Assembly: GCA_039817245.1 (NCBI GenBank)
Contig: JBCBWF010000118.1
Coordinates: 1 to 12,527 of the forward strand
DNA from: Thermohalobaculum sp039817245
GTDB lineage: Bacteria; Pseudomonadota; Alphaproteobacteria; Rhodobacterales; Rhodobacteraceae
Reading direction: 5' to 3'
Length of the DNA stretch: 12,527 nt
The notes beneath the pieces were generated by a model that worked only from the letters and a program-made list of their open reading frames with translations, did no database searches and was not told where the DNA came from. The position numbers were made by a program, and so were the translations under genes. Shown one piece after another: positions 6,657 to 12,527 of this stretch. How positions within the stretch are numbered: position 1 is the first letter of the stretch; each line of letters begins with the position of its first letter.

Positions 6657-7466
6657 TCAGATGAGGCCGATGCGGCGGCGGATCTCCTCGTCGCGCAGGC
6701 GCACCTCCTCGCCGCGGAACGCCTCACCCGCAGGGCCGCAGAGCCAGGCGATGGCGCGGGCGGGCCAGTCCGGCGAGATGTGGTCGGACCAGTCGAGGCG
6801 GCTGACCGGGTTGATGCCGGAGGCCTTGATCACGCGCTGCATCTCGGTGGCGACCGTGCCGGGGCTGAGGCCGATCACCCGGATACCGGCGCCGCGGAGC
6901 TCGCGGTCGGCCACGCGGGTGAGCATGGCCACGCCCGCCTTGGAGGTGCAGTAGGAGGACCAGCCCTCGAGCGGCGAGTTCGCCGCACCCGAGCTGACGG
7001 TGACGATGGTGCCGCGGCCGCGGGCGGTCATGCCGGGGATCGCCGCGCGCATGCCGTGGTAGACGCCCTTAAGGTTGACGTCGATCGCGCGGGTCCACGC
7101 CTCCGGGTCGCTCTCGGCGAGCGGTGCGATGGGCTCGATCATGCCGGCATTGTTGACGAGGATCTCCAGGGGACCGAGGGCCTCGGCGGCGGCGACGGCG
7201 GCGTCCACCGAGGCGCGGTCGGCCACGTCGCAGGCCACCGCGCGGGCCTCCCCGCCGGCCGCCCTGATCGCCTCGGCCTCCGCAGCGATCTCGCGCTCGG
7301 AGCGTGCGGCGAGCACGACCGCGGCGCCGGCCGCGGCGAGCACCCGCGCCGTGGCCGCCCCGATGCCGCGGCTCGCGCCGGTGACGAGCGCCACGCGCCC
7401 CTTGAAGCTTTCGGGGCCCACGGAGCCCTCGGTTCCCGTGACGCTCTCGCCCTCGATATCGCTCAT
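6657..7466 (-). CDS. SDR family NAD(P)-dependent oxidoreductase
   Basis: A 269-residue classical short-chain dehydrogenase. It has the dinucleotide-binding TGASRGIG (29-36), CDVAD around D80 for the adenine ring, NNAG (105-108), N131 in DVNLKGVYHG, catalytic S159 in TVSSG, and YCTSK (Y172, K176). After strand 2 comes AAR (R55), which usually favours NADP(H). The tail after SPGTVATEM (about 220-269) is where substrate specificity sits and gives no clear assignment; generic annotations for this family are 3-oxoacyl-ACP reductase-like. About 20 polar residues precede the Rossmann fold. The ATG at 7466 is supported by a strong AGAGGAG Shine-Dalgarno about 6 nt upstream. That same Shine-Dalgarno and start region falls in a 9-bp inverted repeat. 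The gene is same-strand with the secreted protein gene upstream but is separated from it by a terminator, so it is probably its own unit. Confidence 0.9.
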   Translation of the reverse strand: MSDIEGESVTGTEGSVGPESFKGRVALVTGASRGIGAATARVLAAAGAAVVLAARSEREIAAEAEAIRAAGGEARAVACDVADRASVDAAVAAAEALGPLEILVNNAGMIEPIAPLAESDPEAWTRAIDVNLKGVYHGMRAAIPGMTARGRGTIVTVSSGAANSPLEGWSSYCTSKAGVAMLTRVADRELRGAGIRVIGLSPGTVATEMQRVIKASGINPVSRLDWSDHISPDWPARAIAWLCGPAGEAFRGEEVRLRDEEIRRRIGLI

Positions 7467-7519
7467 ACCGCTCTCCTCTCAGCCGGGCCCGGCGGGTGCC
7501 GGGGATGGGCGAGCGGTAT
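7465..7519 (-). promoter_or_regulatory. Inverted repeat/leader hairpin covering the start region of the SDR gene
   Basis: ATACCGCTC (7465-7473) and GAGCGGTAT (7511-7519) are perfect 9-bp complements. Within the loop CCCGGC (7488-7493) and GCCGGG (7498-7503) form a second perfect 6-bp stem with a 4-nt loop. In the minus-strand mRNA the 3' arm covers the A and U of the AUG, the spacer and the edge of the GAGGAG Shine-Dalgarno, and a further two G-C pairs (7475-7476 with 7508-7509) reach into its GG. This would hide the ribosome binding site. Alternatively the 9-bp arms could be a DNA operator. The pairing is seen directly; the regulatory role is inferred. Confidence 0.5.
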
Positions 7520-7536
7520 CAGGGCAGGCAGACGCG

Positions 7537-7578
7537 AAAAAGATGCATGCGCCCACCGCACCGATGCGGCGGGCGCAT
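7537..7578 (-). terminator. Intrinsic terminator after the small secreted protein gene
   Basis: On the minus strand an 8-bp stem (ATGCGCCC/GGGCGCAT, 7571-7578 with 7547-7554), one A/C mismatch, a 5-bp stem (CCGCA/TGCGG) and a 4-nt loop are followed within 5 nt by TTTTT (7541-7537). It lies about 45 nt beyond the stop of the gene at 7624-8043. This is the clearest rho-independent terminator in the window and separates that gene from the dehydrogenase. Confidence 0.8.
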
Positions 7579-7623
7579 GAATGGCAGGCTTCCCCCCTCG
7601 CTACCAGGCGTGGAGAAGAGGGA

Positions 7624-8043
7624 TCAGCGCTCTGCAGTCTGGTTCGAGAGCCGGGACAGGCGCTTCGGCTCGGCCGGGCCATTGTCCACCAGATAGCTCA
7701 TCACCACGGTCTCGCCGTTGCGGCGCACGCGGAAGACCTCCGCCGCGGTCTGGTCGATGGGGCCCGGCAGGCGGAGCGTGTAGCTCTGCCCGTCCGACAG
7801 CGTCGCGCCCGCGCGCATCGCCGGACCGGTCTCTCCATCCCCCGACACCAGCATGACGACGCGCAGCTGCGCGCCGCGGGGCTCGAAGAACCCGACCATT
7901 CTGCTACGGGAGCCCTGGACCGACACGGCATCGCCGGCCGTATCCACCACGACCTTGCGGACCAGACGCTGATCCGCCATTGCATTCGCCCCGAAAACCA
8001 ATGAGGCAACCACCACGCCAATTACACGCGCACGAGTAAACAT
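7624..8043 (-). CDS. Small secreted protein of unknown function
   Basis: A 139-residue protein not recognised as a member of a named family. It begins MFTRARVIGVVVASLVFGANAMA, a typical Sec signal peptide with hydrophobic core at about 8-18 and likely cleavage after ANA or AMA near residue 21-23. The mature part (about 116 residues) is predicted mainly beta by its alternating pattern (RVVMLVSG, SYTLRLPG, EVFRVRRNGETVVMSYLVDNG) and has no cysteine. The ATG at 8043 is preferred over a GTG four codons upstream because GGAG sits 6 nt before the ATG. The gene has about 200 bp of intergenic DNA on its 5' side and its own intrinsic terminator on the 3' side, so it looks like a single-gene transcript. 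No -35/-10 pair was convincing. Location should be periplasmic or extracellular; function cannot be given. Confidence 0.75.
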   Translation of the reverse strand: MFTRARVIGVVVASLVFGANAMADQRLVRKVVVDTAGDAVSVQGSRSRMVGFFEPRGAQLRVVMLVSGDGETGPAMRAGATLSDGQSYTLRLPGPIDQTAAEVFRVRRNGETVVMSYLVDNGPAEPKRLSRLSNQTAER

Positions 8044-8246
8044 CACGAACTCCACACCCTAGATCGGTACGCAAACGAACACCGCGCACCCCTCGCTAGG
8101 AACCACCCTGATCCCTAAGACAACGTTAACCGGGGCACCCGCTGAAGGCGAGTACCAATAAGGGAATTCTGCCGATGCGGGTTAACACGTATTGCGGGAA
8201 CTGATCCCTTTCGGGACAACCTGGTGCAGAATGGTACCGGCAACTT

Positions 8247-9005
8247 TCAGGGAACGAAGAAACGGAAGAGGGCTGCCGCGCTCCATCCGGCGGCGAGCGC
8301 GAGGAGAACGGAAACGATTCCGTAGAGCAGCGGCTCCTCCTGCGCGAGGGCGTAGATGAAGCGCTCGATCCCGACCTTCTGCACGGCGATATCGGTCTCG
8401 TAGACATCGACCACCGCCTTGCCGCGGAGCAGGAACACGCGCGCGCGGTAGTCGCCCTCGGTGAGGTTGGCGGGCAGGCGGACGCGGGTCTGGAACAGCG
8501 TGTCCTGGGTCAGCGACACCCCGCCATCGTCGATGAAGTAGAGCCCCTGATCGCGGCGCACGCGCACCACGGCGTCGCGATAGGCCTGGCGATCCACCAG
8601 CCATTCGGGCGCGTCGATCAGGCGGATCACCTCGTCGAGACCGACGCGGTGGCGCATGTCGTCGGTGTAGCTGATGAGATCGCGGAAGGGGCGCGTGGTG
8701 GCGACGGCGTAGAGACTGGGCGCGGCGTCGATCTGCACCGCGGGGCCGTTGACCCAGACACCGAGCCGGCGCTCGCGCTTGCGCACCACCACGGGCGTCG
8801 ACGGGCCGGTGACGGCGACGATGACGTCGAGCGGGCCTGCGGGCGGCGGGGCCTCGCGCCGGATGGCGCCGTAGATGAAGATCTCCGAGCCCGAGAAGCT
8901 GGTGGTGATGGCGACGCTGGTCTGGCTGAAGCCGGCGACGACGGTCTCGGCGGGCGCGCGCGGCGGCAGGAGCGCGACGAGGACCGCGAGAAGGAGGATC
9001 CGCAT
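8247..9005 (-). CDS. TIGR02186 family protein (Alph_Pro_TM), membrane-anchored periplasmic
   Basis: A 252-residue protein with an N-terminal signal peptide (MRILLLAVLVALLPPRAPA, cleavage likely before ET at 20), a beta-rich periplasmic domain and one C-terminal membrane helix (about 226-248) ending in a short tail. The pattern SFSGSEIFIYGAIRR (36-50), the VTGP and VVVRKRERRLGVWVN stretch (65-86), YRDAVVRVRRDQGLY (142-156) and the LPANLTEGDYRARVFLLRG region fit the alphaproteobacterial family TIGR02186/PF09608, whose function is unknown. The gene starts 3 bp after the stop of the TauE/SafE gene, an arrangement commonly seen for this family, which suggests that it serves the transporter as an accessory periplasmic part. 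The Shine-Dalgarno is weak, consistent with coupled translation. Family assignment is good; role is inferred. Confidence 0.82.
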   Translation of the reverse strand: MRILLLAVLVALLPPRAPAETVVAGFSQTSVAITTSFSGSEIFIYGAIRREAPPPAGPLDVIVAVTGPSTPVVVRKRERRLGVWVNGPAVQIDAAPSLYAVATTRPFRDLISYTDDMRHRVGLDEVIRLIDAPEWLVDRQAYRDAVVRVRRDQGLYFIDDGGVSLTQDTLFQTRVRLPANLTEGDYRARVFLLRGKAVVDVYETDIAVQKVGIERFIYALAQEEPLLYGIVSVLLALAAGWSAAALFRFFVP

Positions 9006-9008
9006 CGC

Positions 9009-9920
9009 CTATCGCCCCGGCGTGCCGAGCACGAAGAGCTCGCCCGGATGGCGCACGAGGTCGTAGCCGAGCTTCAGGCAGACCGCGAGCACGAGGAGCG
9101 CGAGCAGCACGCGGAGCTGCTCGGCCTTCAGCCGCGGCCCGAGCCGCGCGCCCACCTGCGCCCCCAGCACCCCGCCGACGATGAGCAGAAGCGCCAGCAG
9201 CGCATCCACCGACTGGTTTGCCACCGCGTGGCCGATGGTGGTGAAGGCGGCGACGAACAGGATCTGGAAGAGCGAGGTGCCGACCACCACCGAGGTCGCC
9301 ATGCCGAGCAGGTAGATCATGGCCGGCACCATGATGAAGCCGCCCCCCACCCCCATGATCGCCGCGAGCACGCCCACCAGCGCCCCGATCGCGAAGGGCG
9401 GGATGGCGCTGATATAGAGGTTGGACTCGCGGAACCGCATCTTGAAGGGCAGCCCGTGCATCCAGTTGTGCCGCTGGCGCCGCCGCGCGGTGCCGTGGCG
9501 CACCCGGCGCATGGCCTGCAGGCTCTCCACCAGCATGAGCCCGCCCACGACACCGAGGAACACCACGTAGCAGAGCCCCACGGCGAGCTCGAGCTGGCCG
9601 ATCGCACGCAGCGCCGCGAAGAGCTGGACGCCGGCGGCCGAGCCCAGGATGCCGCCGGCCAGCATCACCGAGCCCATCTTGAGATCGACCGTGCGCCGGC
9701 GGAAATGGGACAGCACGCCCGAGAAGGAGGCCGCCGCGATCTGGTTCGCCCCGGTGGCCACGGCCACGGCCGGCGGGATGCCGATGAAGATGAGGAGCGG
9801 TGTCATCAGGAACCCGCCGCCCACGCCGAAGAGGCCGGAGAGCATGCCGACGCCGCCGCCGAGCCCCAGGACCAGCCAGGCGTTCACCGAGACTTCCGCG
9901 ATCGGCAGATAGATGTTCAT
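9009..9920 (-). CDS. TauE/SafE family sulfite/anion exporter
   Basis: A 303-residue polytopic membrane protein with the internal duplication of the TauE/SafE family. The first repeat is GLFGVGGGFLMTPLLIFIGIPPAVAVATGANQI (29-61; GVGGGF and TGANQ are the key parts), the second is AIMGVGGGFIMVPAMIYLLGMATSVVVGTSLFQI (187-220). About eight hydrophobic segments are visible, with a basic cytoplasmic loop (137-165) between the halves. Family members are proposed exporters of sulfite, sulfoacetate or other organic sulfur anions; the substrate here is not known. The ATG at 9920 is chosen because the first membrane segment follows directly and GGGA lies about 4 nt upstream; an in-frame extension to 10031 is low-complexity. 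It is the first gene of a two-gene unit with the TIGR02186 protein and is transcribed away from the GNAT gene across a 200-bp G+C-rich gap. Confidence 0.88.
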   Translation of the reverse strand: MNIYLPIAEVSVNAWLVLGLGGGVGMLSGLFGVGGGFLMTPLLIFIGIPPAVAVATGANQIAAASFSGVLSHFRRRTVDLKMGSVMLAGGILGSAAGVQLFAALRAIGQLELAVGLCYVVFLGVVGGLMLVESLQAMRRVRHGTARRRQRHNWMHGLPFKMRFRESNLYISAIPPFAIGALVGVLAAIMGVGGGFIMVPAMIYLLGMATSVVVGTSLFQILFVAAFTTIGHAVANQSVDALLALLLIVGGVLGAQVGARLGPRLKAEQLRVLLALLVLAVCLKLGYDLVRHPGELFVLGTPGR

Positions 9921-10120
9921 GTGTCCCGCTGGCCCCGCGCCGCTCCCTGTCCTAACGCCGGGCCCCGATCCGATCCAGCGCCATTCGCGCTGCAGCGCGC
10001 GGTAGGCCCGGGCGCGGTGTGGCGGGGACACGGGGCGTCACGCGGATGTCGGGCGGCTGGCGGCTGGCGGCGGGGCGCGGGGCGCCACGCGCGGGCCGGC
10101 GGCAACGATGGGAGGGAGCG

Positions 10121-10648
10121 ATGGAGGCGCTCGAGATCCGCGAGGCGGGCCTTGTCGACGGGCCCGACGGCGACCGCGCGGCGCGGCGCTGGATCCTCGA
10201 GGCGAGCGCGCCGATCGGCGGGCCGGTGCTGGCGAGCGGCGGGCGGCTCCACGATCTCGCCCGGCTGCCCGCGCTGGTGGCAATGGCGGAGGGGCGGCCG
10301 GCAGGCTTCGCCGCGTTCCGGCATCGGGGCGCGGCGGCGGAACTGGTGGCGCTGCTGGCAGCACATCGCGGTCGCGGGATCGGCAGCGCGCTTCTGGCGG
10401 CGGCGGAGGCGTGGCTCGGCGCGCACGGGGCGTGCCGGCTCACGGTCTTCATCACCAACGACAATCTCGACGCGCTGCGCTTCTACCAGCGCCGCGGCTT
10501 CGTGCTGGAGCGGCTGGAGCCCGGCGGCTTCGCAGCGGTGGCGCGGCTGAAGGGGCTCGACCCCGAGGCGCCTTACACAGGCCGGCACGGCATCGCGATC
10601 CGCGACATGCTCCGCCTCGGCAAAGCGCTGTGCGCCCCGGAGGATTGA
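10121..10648 (+). CDS. GNAT family N-acetyltransferase
   Basis: A 175-residue GNAT-fold protein. The acetyl-CoA pyrophosphate loop is present as HRGRGIGSALL (82-92; R83, G84, G86, G88), preceded by strand 4 (ELVALLA). It is followed by VFITNDNLDALRFYQRRGF (109-127), with the Asn residues and Y122 in the usual places for the acetyl-CoA thiol and leaving group. These proteins transfer an acetyl group to an amine; no substrate can be assigned. The ATG at 10121 is chosen because GGAG lies 6 nt upstream and the fold starts soon after. The open frame back to 10019 adds Arg/Gly-rich sequence that is unlikely to be translated. The C-terminal part (GLDPEAPYTGRHGIAIRDMLRLGKAL) after the core fold is not recognised. 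Transcribed divergently from the TauE/SafE gene, so the two share the region 9921-10120. Confidence 0.85.
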   Translation: MEALEIREAGLVDGPDGDRAARRWILEASAPIGGPVLASGGRLHDLARLPALVAMAEGRPAGFAAFRHRGAAAELVALLAAHRGRGIGSALLAAAEAWLGAHGACRLTVFITNDNLDALRFYQRRGFVLERLEPGGFAAVARLKGLDPEAPYTGRHGIAIRDMLRLGKALCAPED

Positions 10649-10769
10649 CCCTGACCTGCCCCAGCTGCTGCCCCTGTCCCTGCCCCTGGGGCGGTTGATC
10701 TCGGACAAGGCCGCCGCCCGGGCCGCATCCTAGCCTCGCCAGGCTGAACCGAGACCAGGGAGAGACACC

Positions 10770-11009
10770 ATGAGCCATGTGCCGCACGAGCTGCCCGAAA
10801 TGCTGGGCGTGGAGGCAGCGGCGATCACCGCCCGCGCCGCCAAGGACGCCCATTTCGCCCGCCAGGCGGAGAGCTACCACGTGCTGAACCGCCAGATCCA
10901 CCGCGCCGAGACCGATGTGGAGCCGACCAGCGACGACCACCTGGCAGAGATGAAGAAGGAGCGGCTGGCACTCCTCGACGCGCTGCGCGCCAGCCTGAAC
11001 ACCGCCTGA
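10770..11009 (+). CDS. YdcH/DUF465 family protein
   Basis: A 79-residue protein with the N-terminal MSHVPHELPE, the central DAHFARQAESYHVLNRQIHRAETDVEP (26-52) and the basic-hydrophobic KKERLALLDALRASL (62-76), the pattern of alphaproteobacterial YdcH-like proteins. They are short helical hairpin or coiled-coil proteins of unknown function. The start has GGGAG about 8 nt upstream. The gene lies 121 bp after the GNAT gene and is followed by overlapping inverted repeats, so it probably forms its own small transcript. No signal peptide or membrane segment is present, so it is expected in the cytoplasm. Confidence 0.88.
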   Translation: MSHVPHELPEMLGVEAAAITARAAKDAHFARQAESYHVLNRQIHRAETDVEPTSDDHLAEMKKERLALLDALRASLNTA

Positions 11010-11019
11010 CGTGCCGGCA

Positions 11020-11062
11020 CCGGGACCGTCGCCCAAGGCGGTCCCGGGCTCGACCCGGGACC
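11020..11062 (+). terminator. Alternative G+C-rich hairpins downstream of ydcH-like gene
   Basis: Three arms follow the stop codon by 10 nt: A, CCGGGACCG (11020-11028); B, CGGTCCCGG and overlapping GGTCCCGGG (11039-11048); C, CCCGGGACC (11054-11062). B can pair perfectly with A (9 bp, 10-nt loop) or with C (9 bp, loop CTCGA), but not with both. There is no U-run after either stem, so this is a non-canonical terminator, an mRNA end structure or a dispersed intergenic repeat. Confidence 0.5.
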
Positions 11063-11172
11063 TCCCCGAGCATCGCGGAGCACCGTGAAGCCCGCCCCGG
11101 CCGCCGCAGACCCAGCAGACCCCGCAGACGCACCCGTCACCCGATCGCCCCTACGGCCGCAAACTCGATCGC

Positions 11173-11187
11173 GTTCACACTATGTTC
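11173..11187 (+). promoter_or_regulatory. LexA-type (SOS) box candidate, second copy
   Basis: The motif is identical to the GTTC-N7-GTTC 15-mer at 6561-6575, including the seven unconstrained bases. Identity in the N7 means the two copies share descent or a stricter binding requirement than the LexA consensus alone. The neighbouring lactonase and ydcH-like genes are not known SOS genes. Confidence 0.4.
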
Positions 11188-11228
11188 CAGCCCTCCGGCC
11201 TAGAATGTCGTGGGTGGGAGCGGCCGCA
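11173..11228 (+). repeat. Bipartite intergenic repeat, copy 2
   Basis: GTTCACACTATGTTC (11173-11187), an 18-bp spacer that differs from copy 1, then TGTCGTGGGTGGG (11206-11218) extending to 11228. The order, orientation and spacing equal those at 6561-6616. It lies about 165 bp upstream of the lactonase-like gene, on the same strand; copy 1 instead lies on the strand opposite to both of its neighbouring genes. Confidence 0.85.
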
Positions 11229-11391
11229 ACCCCGACACGCACCGCCCCAGCCGCGCGGTCTGAAGCGGGCCGCGCCGCGTGCCTCGGGGGCCGCGCTGTT
11301 GTCCCGATCCGGCCCGCCCGGTACCCTCCGCTTGCGGGCGACGGCAAATGGGTGGCAGCCATGACCGCCCCCGCGCCCCGAGGAGGAAACG

Positions 11392-12504
11392 ATGATCACC
11401 ATCCCCGAGGAGACCCCCGGGCGCGATGCGCCGTCCGGGCCCACGCGGCGTTCCCTGCTGGCCGCTGCAGCCGGAATCGCCGGCATCACCGCCATGGCGC
11501 CGGAGGCCTTCGCGCGCAATTTCGGCCCCGATGCGCCGCCGGTGCGCTACCCGGACCCGGACATCGTCGCGCTCGACCCTCGCTTCCGCGCCAAGCTCGG
11601 CAACACCCCGATCCAGCGGCTCCATACCGGCACGCTCTGGGCGGAGGGGCCGGCCTGGAACGGGGTCGGCCGCTATCTGCTCTGGTCCGACATCCCCAAT
11701 GACGAGCAGCTGCGCTGGCTCGAGGAGGACGGGCATGTGGCGCGCCGCTTCCGCGCCCCCTCGGGCAACTCCAACGGCAACACCTTCGATTTCCAGGGCC
11801 GCCAGATCTCCTGCCAGCACGGGCCGCGCCGGGTGGTGCGCTACGAGTACGACGGCTCGGTGACGGTGCTCGCGGACCGCGCGGACGGCAAGGAGTTCAA
11901 CGCCCCCAACGACGCGGTGGTCCATCCCGAGGACGGCGCGATCTGGTTCACCGATCCGGGTTACGGCGCGCTCATGAACTACGAGGGCAACCGGCTCGGC
12001 ACGGGCTCGGTGCAGCCCAACCGGAAGGAGGCGATCTACCGGATCGACGCGGCCTCCGGAGCCGTGGCCAGGGTGGCGGACGATCCCTTCAAGCCCAATG
12101 GGCTCTGCTTCAGCCCGGACTACAGCCGCCTCTACGTGGCCGATACGGGCCGGTCGCACTACCCCGACGCACCGAGCCAGATCTGGGTCTACGATGTCGA
12201 CGGCGCGGCGCTGAAGAACCCGCGCGCCTTCGCCTCCATGACCGTGGACGGAAAGACCGGCTTCGCGGACGGCATCCGCTGCGACGAGGACGGCAATCTC
12301 TGGGCCTCCGCCGGCTGGGTCGGAGACGGCTACGACGGCGTGCATGTCTTCGCGCCGGAGGGCGACCGGATCGGCCAGATCCGGCTACCGGAGATCTGCT
12401 CGAATGTCTGCTTCGGCGGCACCAAGCGGAACCGCCTCTTCATGACCGCGAGCCAGTCGCTCTACGCGGTCTATGTGGAGACGAAAGGCGCGCACATCAC
12501 CTGA
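11392..12504 (+). CDS. Tat-exported SMP-30/gluconolactonase/LRE family protein
   Basis: A 370-residue protein with a twin-arginine signal (TRRSLLAAAAGIAGITAMAPEAFA in two parts: R19-R20, hydrophobic core 22-35, cleavage likely after A41). The mature domain is a six-bladed beta-propeller of the SMP-30/gluconolactonase family. By comparison with human SMP-30, the divalent-metal ligands are E85 (WAEGPAW), N236 (KPNGLCFSPD) and D293 (FADGIRCDEDGNLW), with N173 (NAPNDAVV) near the substrate site. The expected reaction is hydrolysis of a sugar 1,5-lactone to the acid, in the periplasm; the actual lactone is not known. The ATG is supported by a perfect AGGAGG (11381-11386) 5 nt upstream. The gene is complete and ends 23 bp before the window edge. 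Copy 2 of the bipartite repeat lies upstream, and there is no close partner gene in the window. Confidence 0.9.
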   Translation: MITIPEETPGRDAPSGPTRRSLLAAAAGIAGITAMAPEAFARNFGPDAPPVRYPDPDIVALDPRFRAKLGNTPIQRLHTGTLWAEGPAWNGVGRYLLWSDIPNDEQLRWLEEDGHVARRFRAPSGNSNGNTFDFQGRQISCQHGPRRVVRYEYDGSVTVLADRADGKEFNAPNDAVVHPEDGAIWFTDPGYGALMNYEGNRLGTGSVQPNRKEAIYRIDAASGAVARVADDPFKPNGLCFSPDYSRLYVADTGRSHYPDAPSQIWVYDVDGAALKNPRAFASMTVDGKTGFADGIRCDEDGNLWASAGWVGDGYDGVHVFAPEGDRIGQIRLPEICSNVCFGGTKRNRLFMTASQSLYAVYVETKGAHIT

Positions 12505-12527
12505 TCCCGGCTTGGCGCGACACGGCC

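Larger units (their letters stand above)
11010..11391. other. Intergenic region upstream of the gluconolactonase-like gene
   Basis: About 380 bp separate the YdcH-like and lactonase-like genes. The first 60 bp hold the alternative hairpins and a GTGCCGGCAC palindrome (11011-11020). Next comes a short run of CAGACCC/CAGACCCC-like repeats near 11107-11130, then copy 2 of the bipartite repeat (11173-11228). A TAGAAT at 11201-11206 resembles a -10 box, and TTCACA at 11174-11179 resembles a -35 box, but their 21-bp spacing is too long for a normal sigma-70 promoter. The rest is G+C-rich with no gene that can be supported. Confidence 0.45.

Noticed and set aside
8125..8186. Two GTTAAC palindromes flanked by ACCCGC/GCGGGT upstream of the small secreted protein gene
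   Set aside because: The spacing (56 bp) does not fit the CtrA motif TTAA-N7-TTAA, and the 6-bp arms enclose a loop of more than 30 nt.
8205..8222. Small hairpin TCCC-TTTC-GGGA downstream of the TIGR02186 gene
   Set aside because: A 4-bp stem without a T-run on the relevant side is too weak to call a terminator.
9921..10031. 37-codon N-terminal extension of the TauE/SafE protein
   Set aside because: It is Arg/Gly-rich, and the first membrane segment follows directly after the internal ATG at 9920.
8649..10550. 633-codon plus-strand frame across the TIGR02186, TauE/SafE and GNAT genes
   Set aside because: It runs antisense to two confident membrane protein genes and then out of frame through the GNAT gene; its low-complexity Arg/His/Asp-rich sequence marks it as a shadow.
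10650..10696. C-rich hairpin (GCCCCTGGGGC and CTGCCCC repeats) after the GNAT gene as a terminator
   Set aside because: The stem is short, many alternative pairings exist in the repeats, and there is no T-run.
11200..12345. 381-codon minus-strand frame opposite the lactonase-like gene
   Set aside because: The plus-strand lactonase has a perfect ribosome binding site, Tat signal and intact metal ligands; the antisense frame has none of these.

Overview
The window looks like chromosomal DNA from a high-G+C alphaproteobacterium, most likely of the Rhodobacterales. Hand counts give about 75% G+C in a typical coding line (3001-3060). The gene families point the same way: a TIGR02186/Alph_Pro_TM protein next to a TauE/SafE exporter, an alphaproteobacterial-style YdcH/DUF465 protein, a DUF427 protein, an AttH-type lipocalin operon and a TadE-like pseudopilin. 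The genus cannot be fixed from sequence alone. No rRNA, tRNA, CRISPR array or insertion sequence was seen.

Layout, left to right. (1) 1-439, minus: the 5' part of a TadE-like pilus protein, followed by about 400 bp of relatively A+T-rich DNA with no convincing gene. (2) 836-2028, plus: a UbiG-like methyltransferase and a DUF427 protein, overlapping by ATGA. (3) 2032-6307, minus: a three-gene operon of a LolD-type ATPase, a fused FtsX-type permease and a secreted AttH/CrtC-type lipocalin. Both junctions are ATGA overlaps. The lipocalin ends only 3 bp from the DUF427 gene, tail to tail. (4) 6308-6656: intergenic, holding copy 1 of a bipartite repeat with a GTTC-N7-GTTC core. (5) 6657-8043, minus: a short-chain dehydrogenase whose start region lies in a strong potential hairpin, preceded by a good intrinsic terminator that ends a small secreted orphan protein gene. 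(6) 8247-9920, minus: a TauE/SafE transporter and a TIGR02186 membrane-anchored protein, 3 bp apart. (7) 10121-12504, plus: a GNAT acetyltransferase, a YdcH protein, overlapping G+C-rich hairpins, copy 2 of the bipartite repeat, and a Tat-exported SMP-30/gluconolactonase-like enzyme.

Most genes are ordinary accessory or housekeeping functions: envelope export (lipocalin operon), anion or sulfur-compound transport (TauE/TIGR02186), quinone-type methylation and sugar lactone hydrolysis. The observations most worth following are non-coding. First, two copies, about 4.6 kb apart, of a 56-bp bipartite element: an identical 15-mer fitting the alphaproteobacterial LexA (SOS) pattern, a diverged spacer of exactly 18 bp, and a conserved second block. 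Second, an inverted repeat that would place the Shine-Dalgarno sequence and start codon of the dehydrogenase in a stem. Third, a three-arm structure after ydcH whose central arm can pair with either neighbour. No clearly new multi-gene system was recognised.
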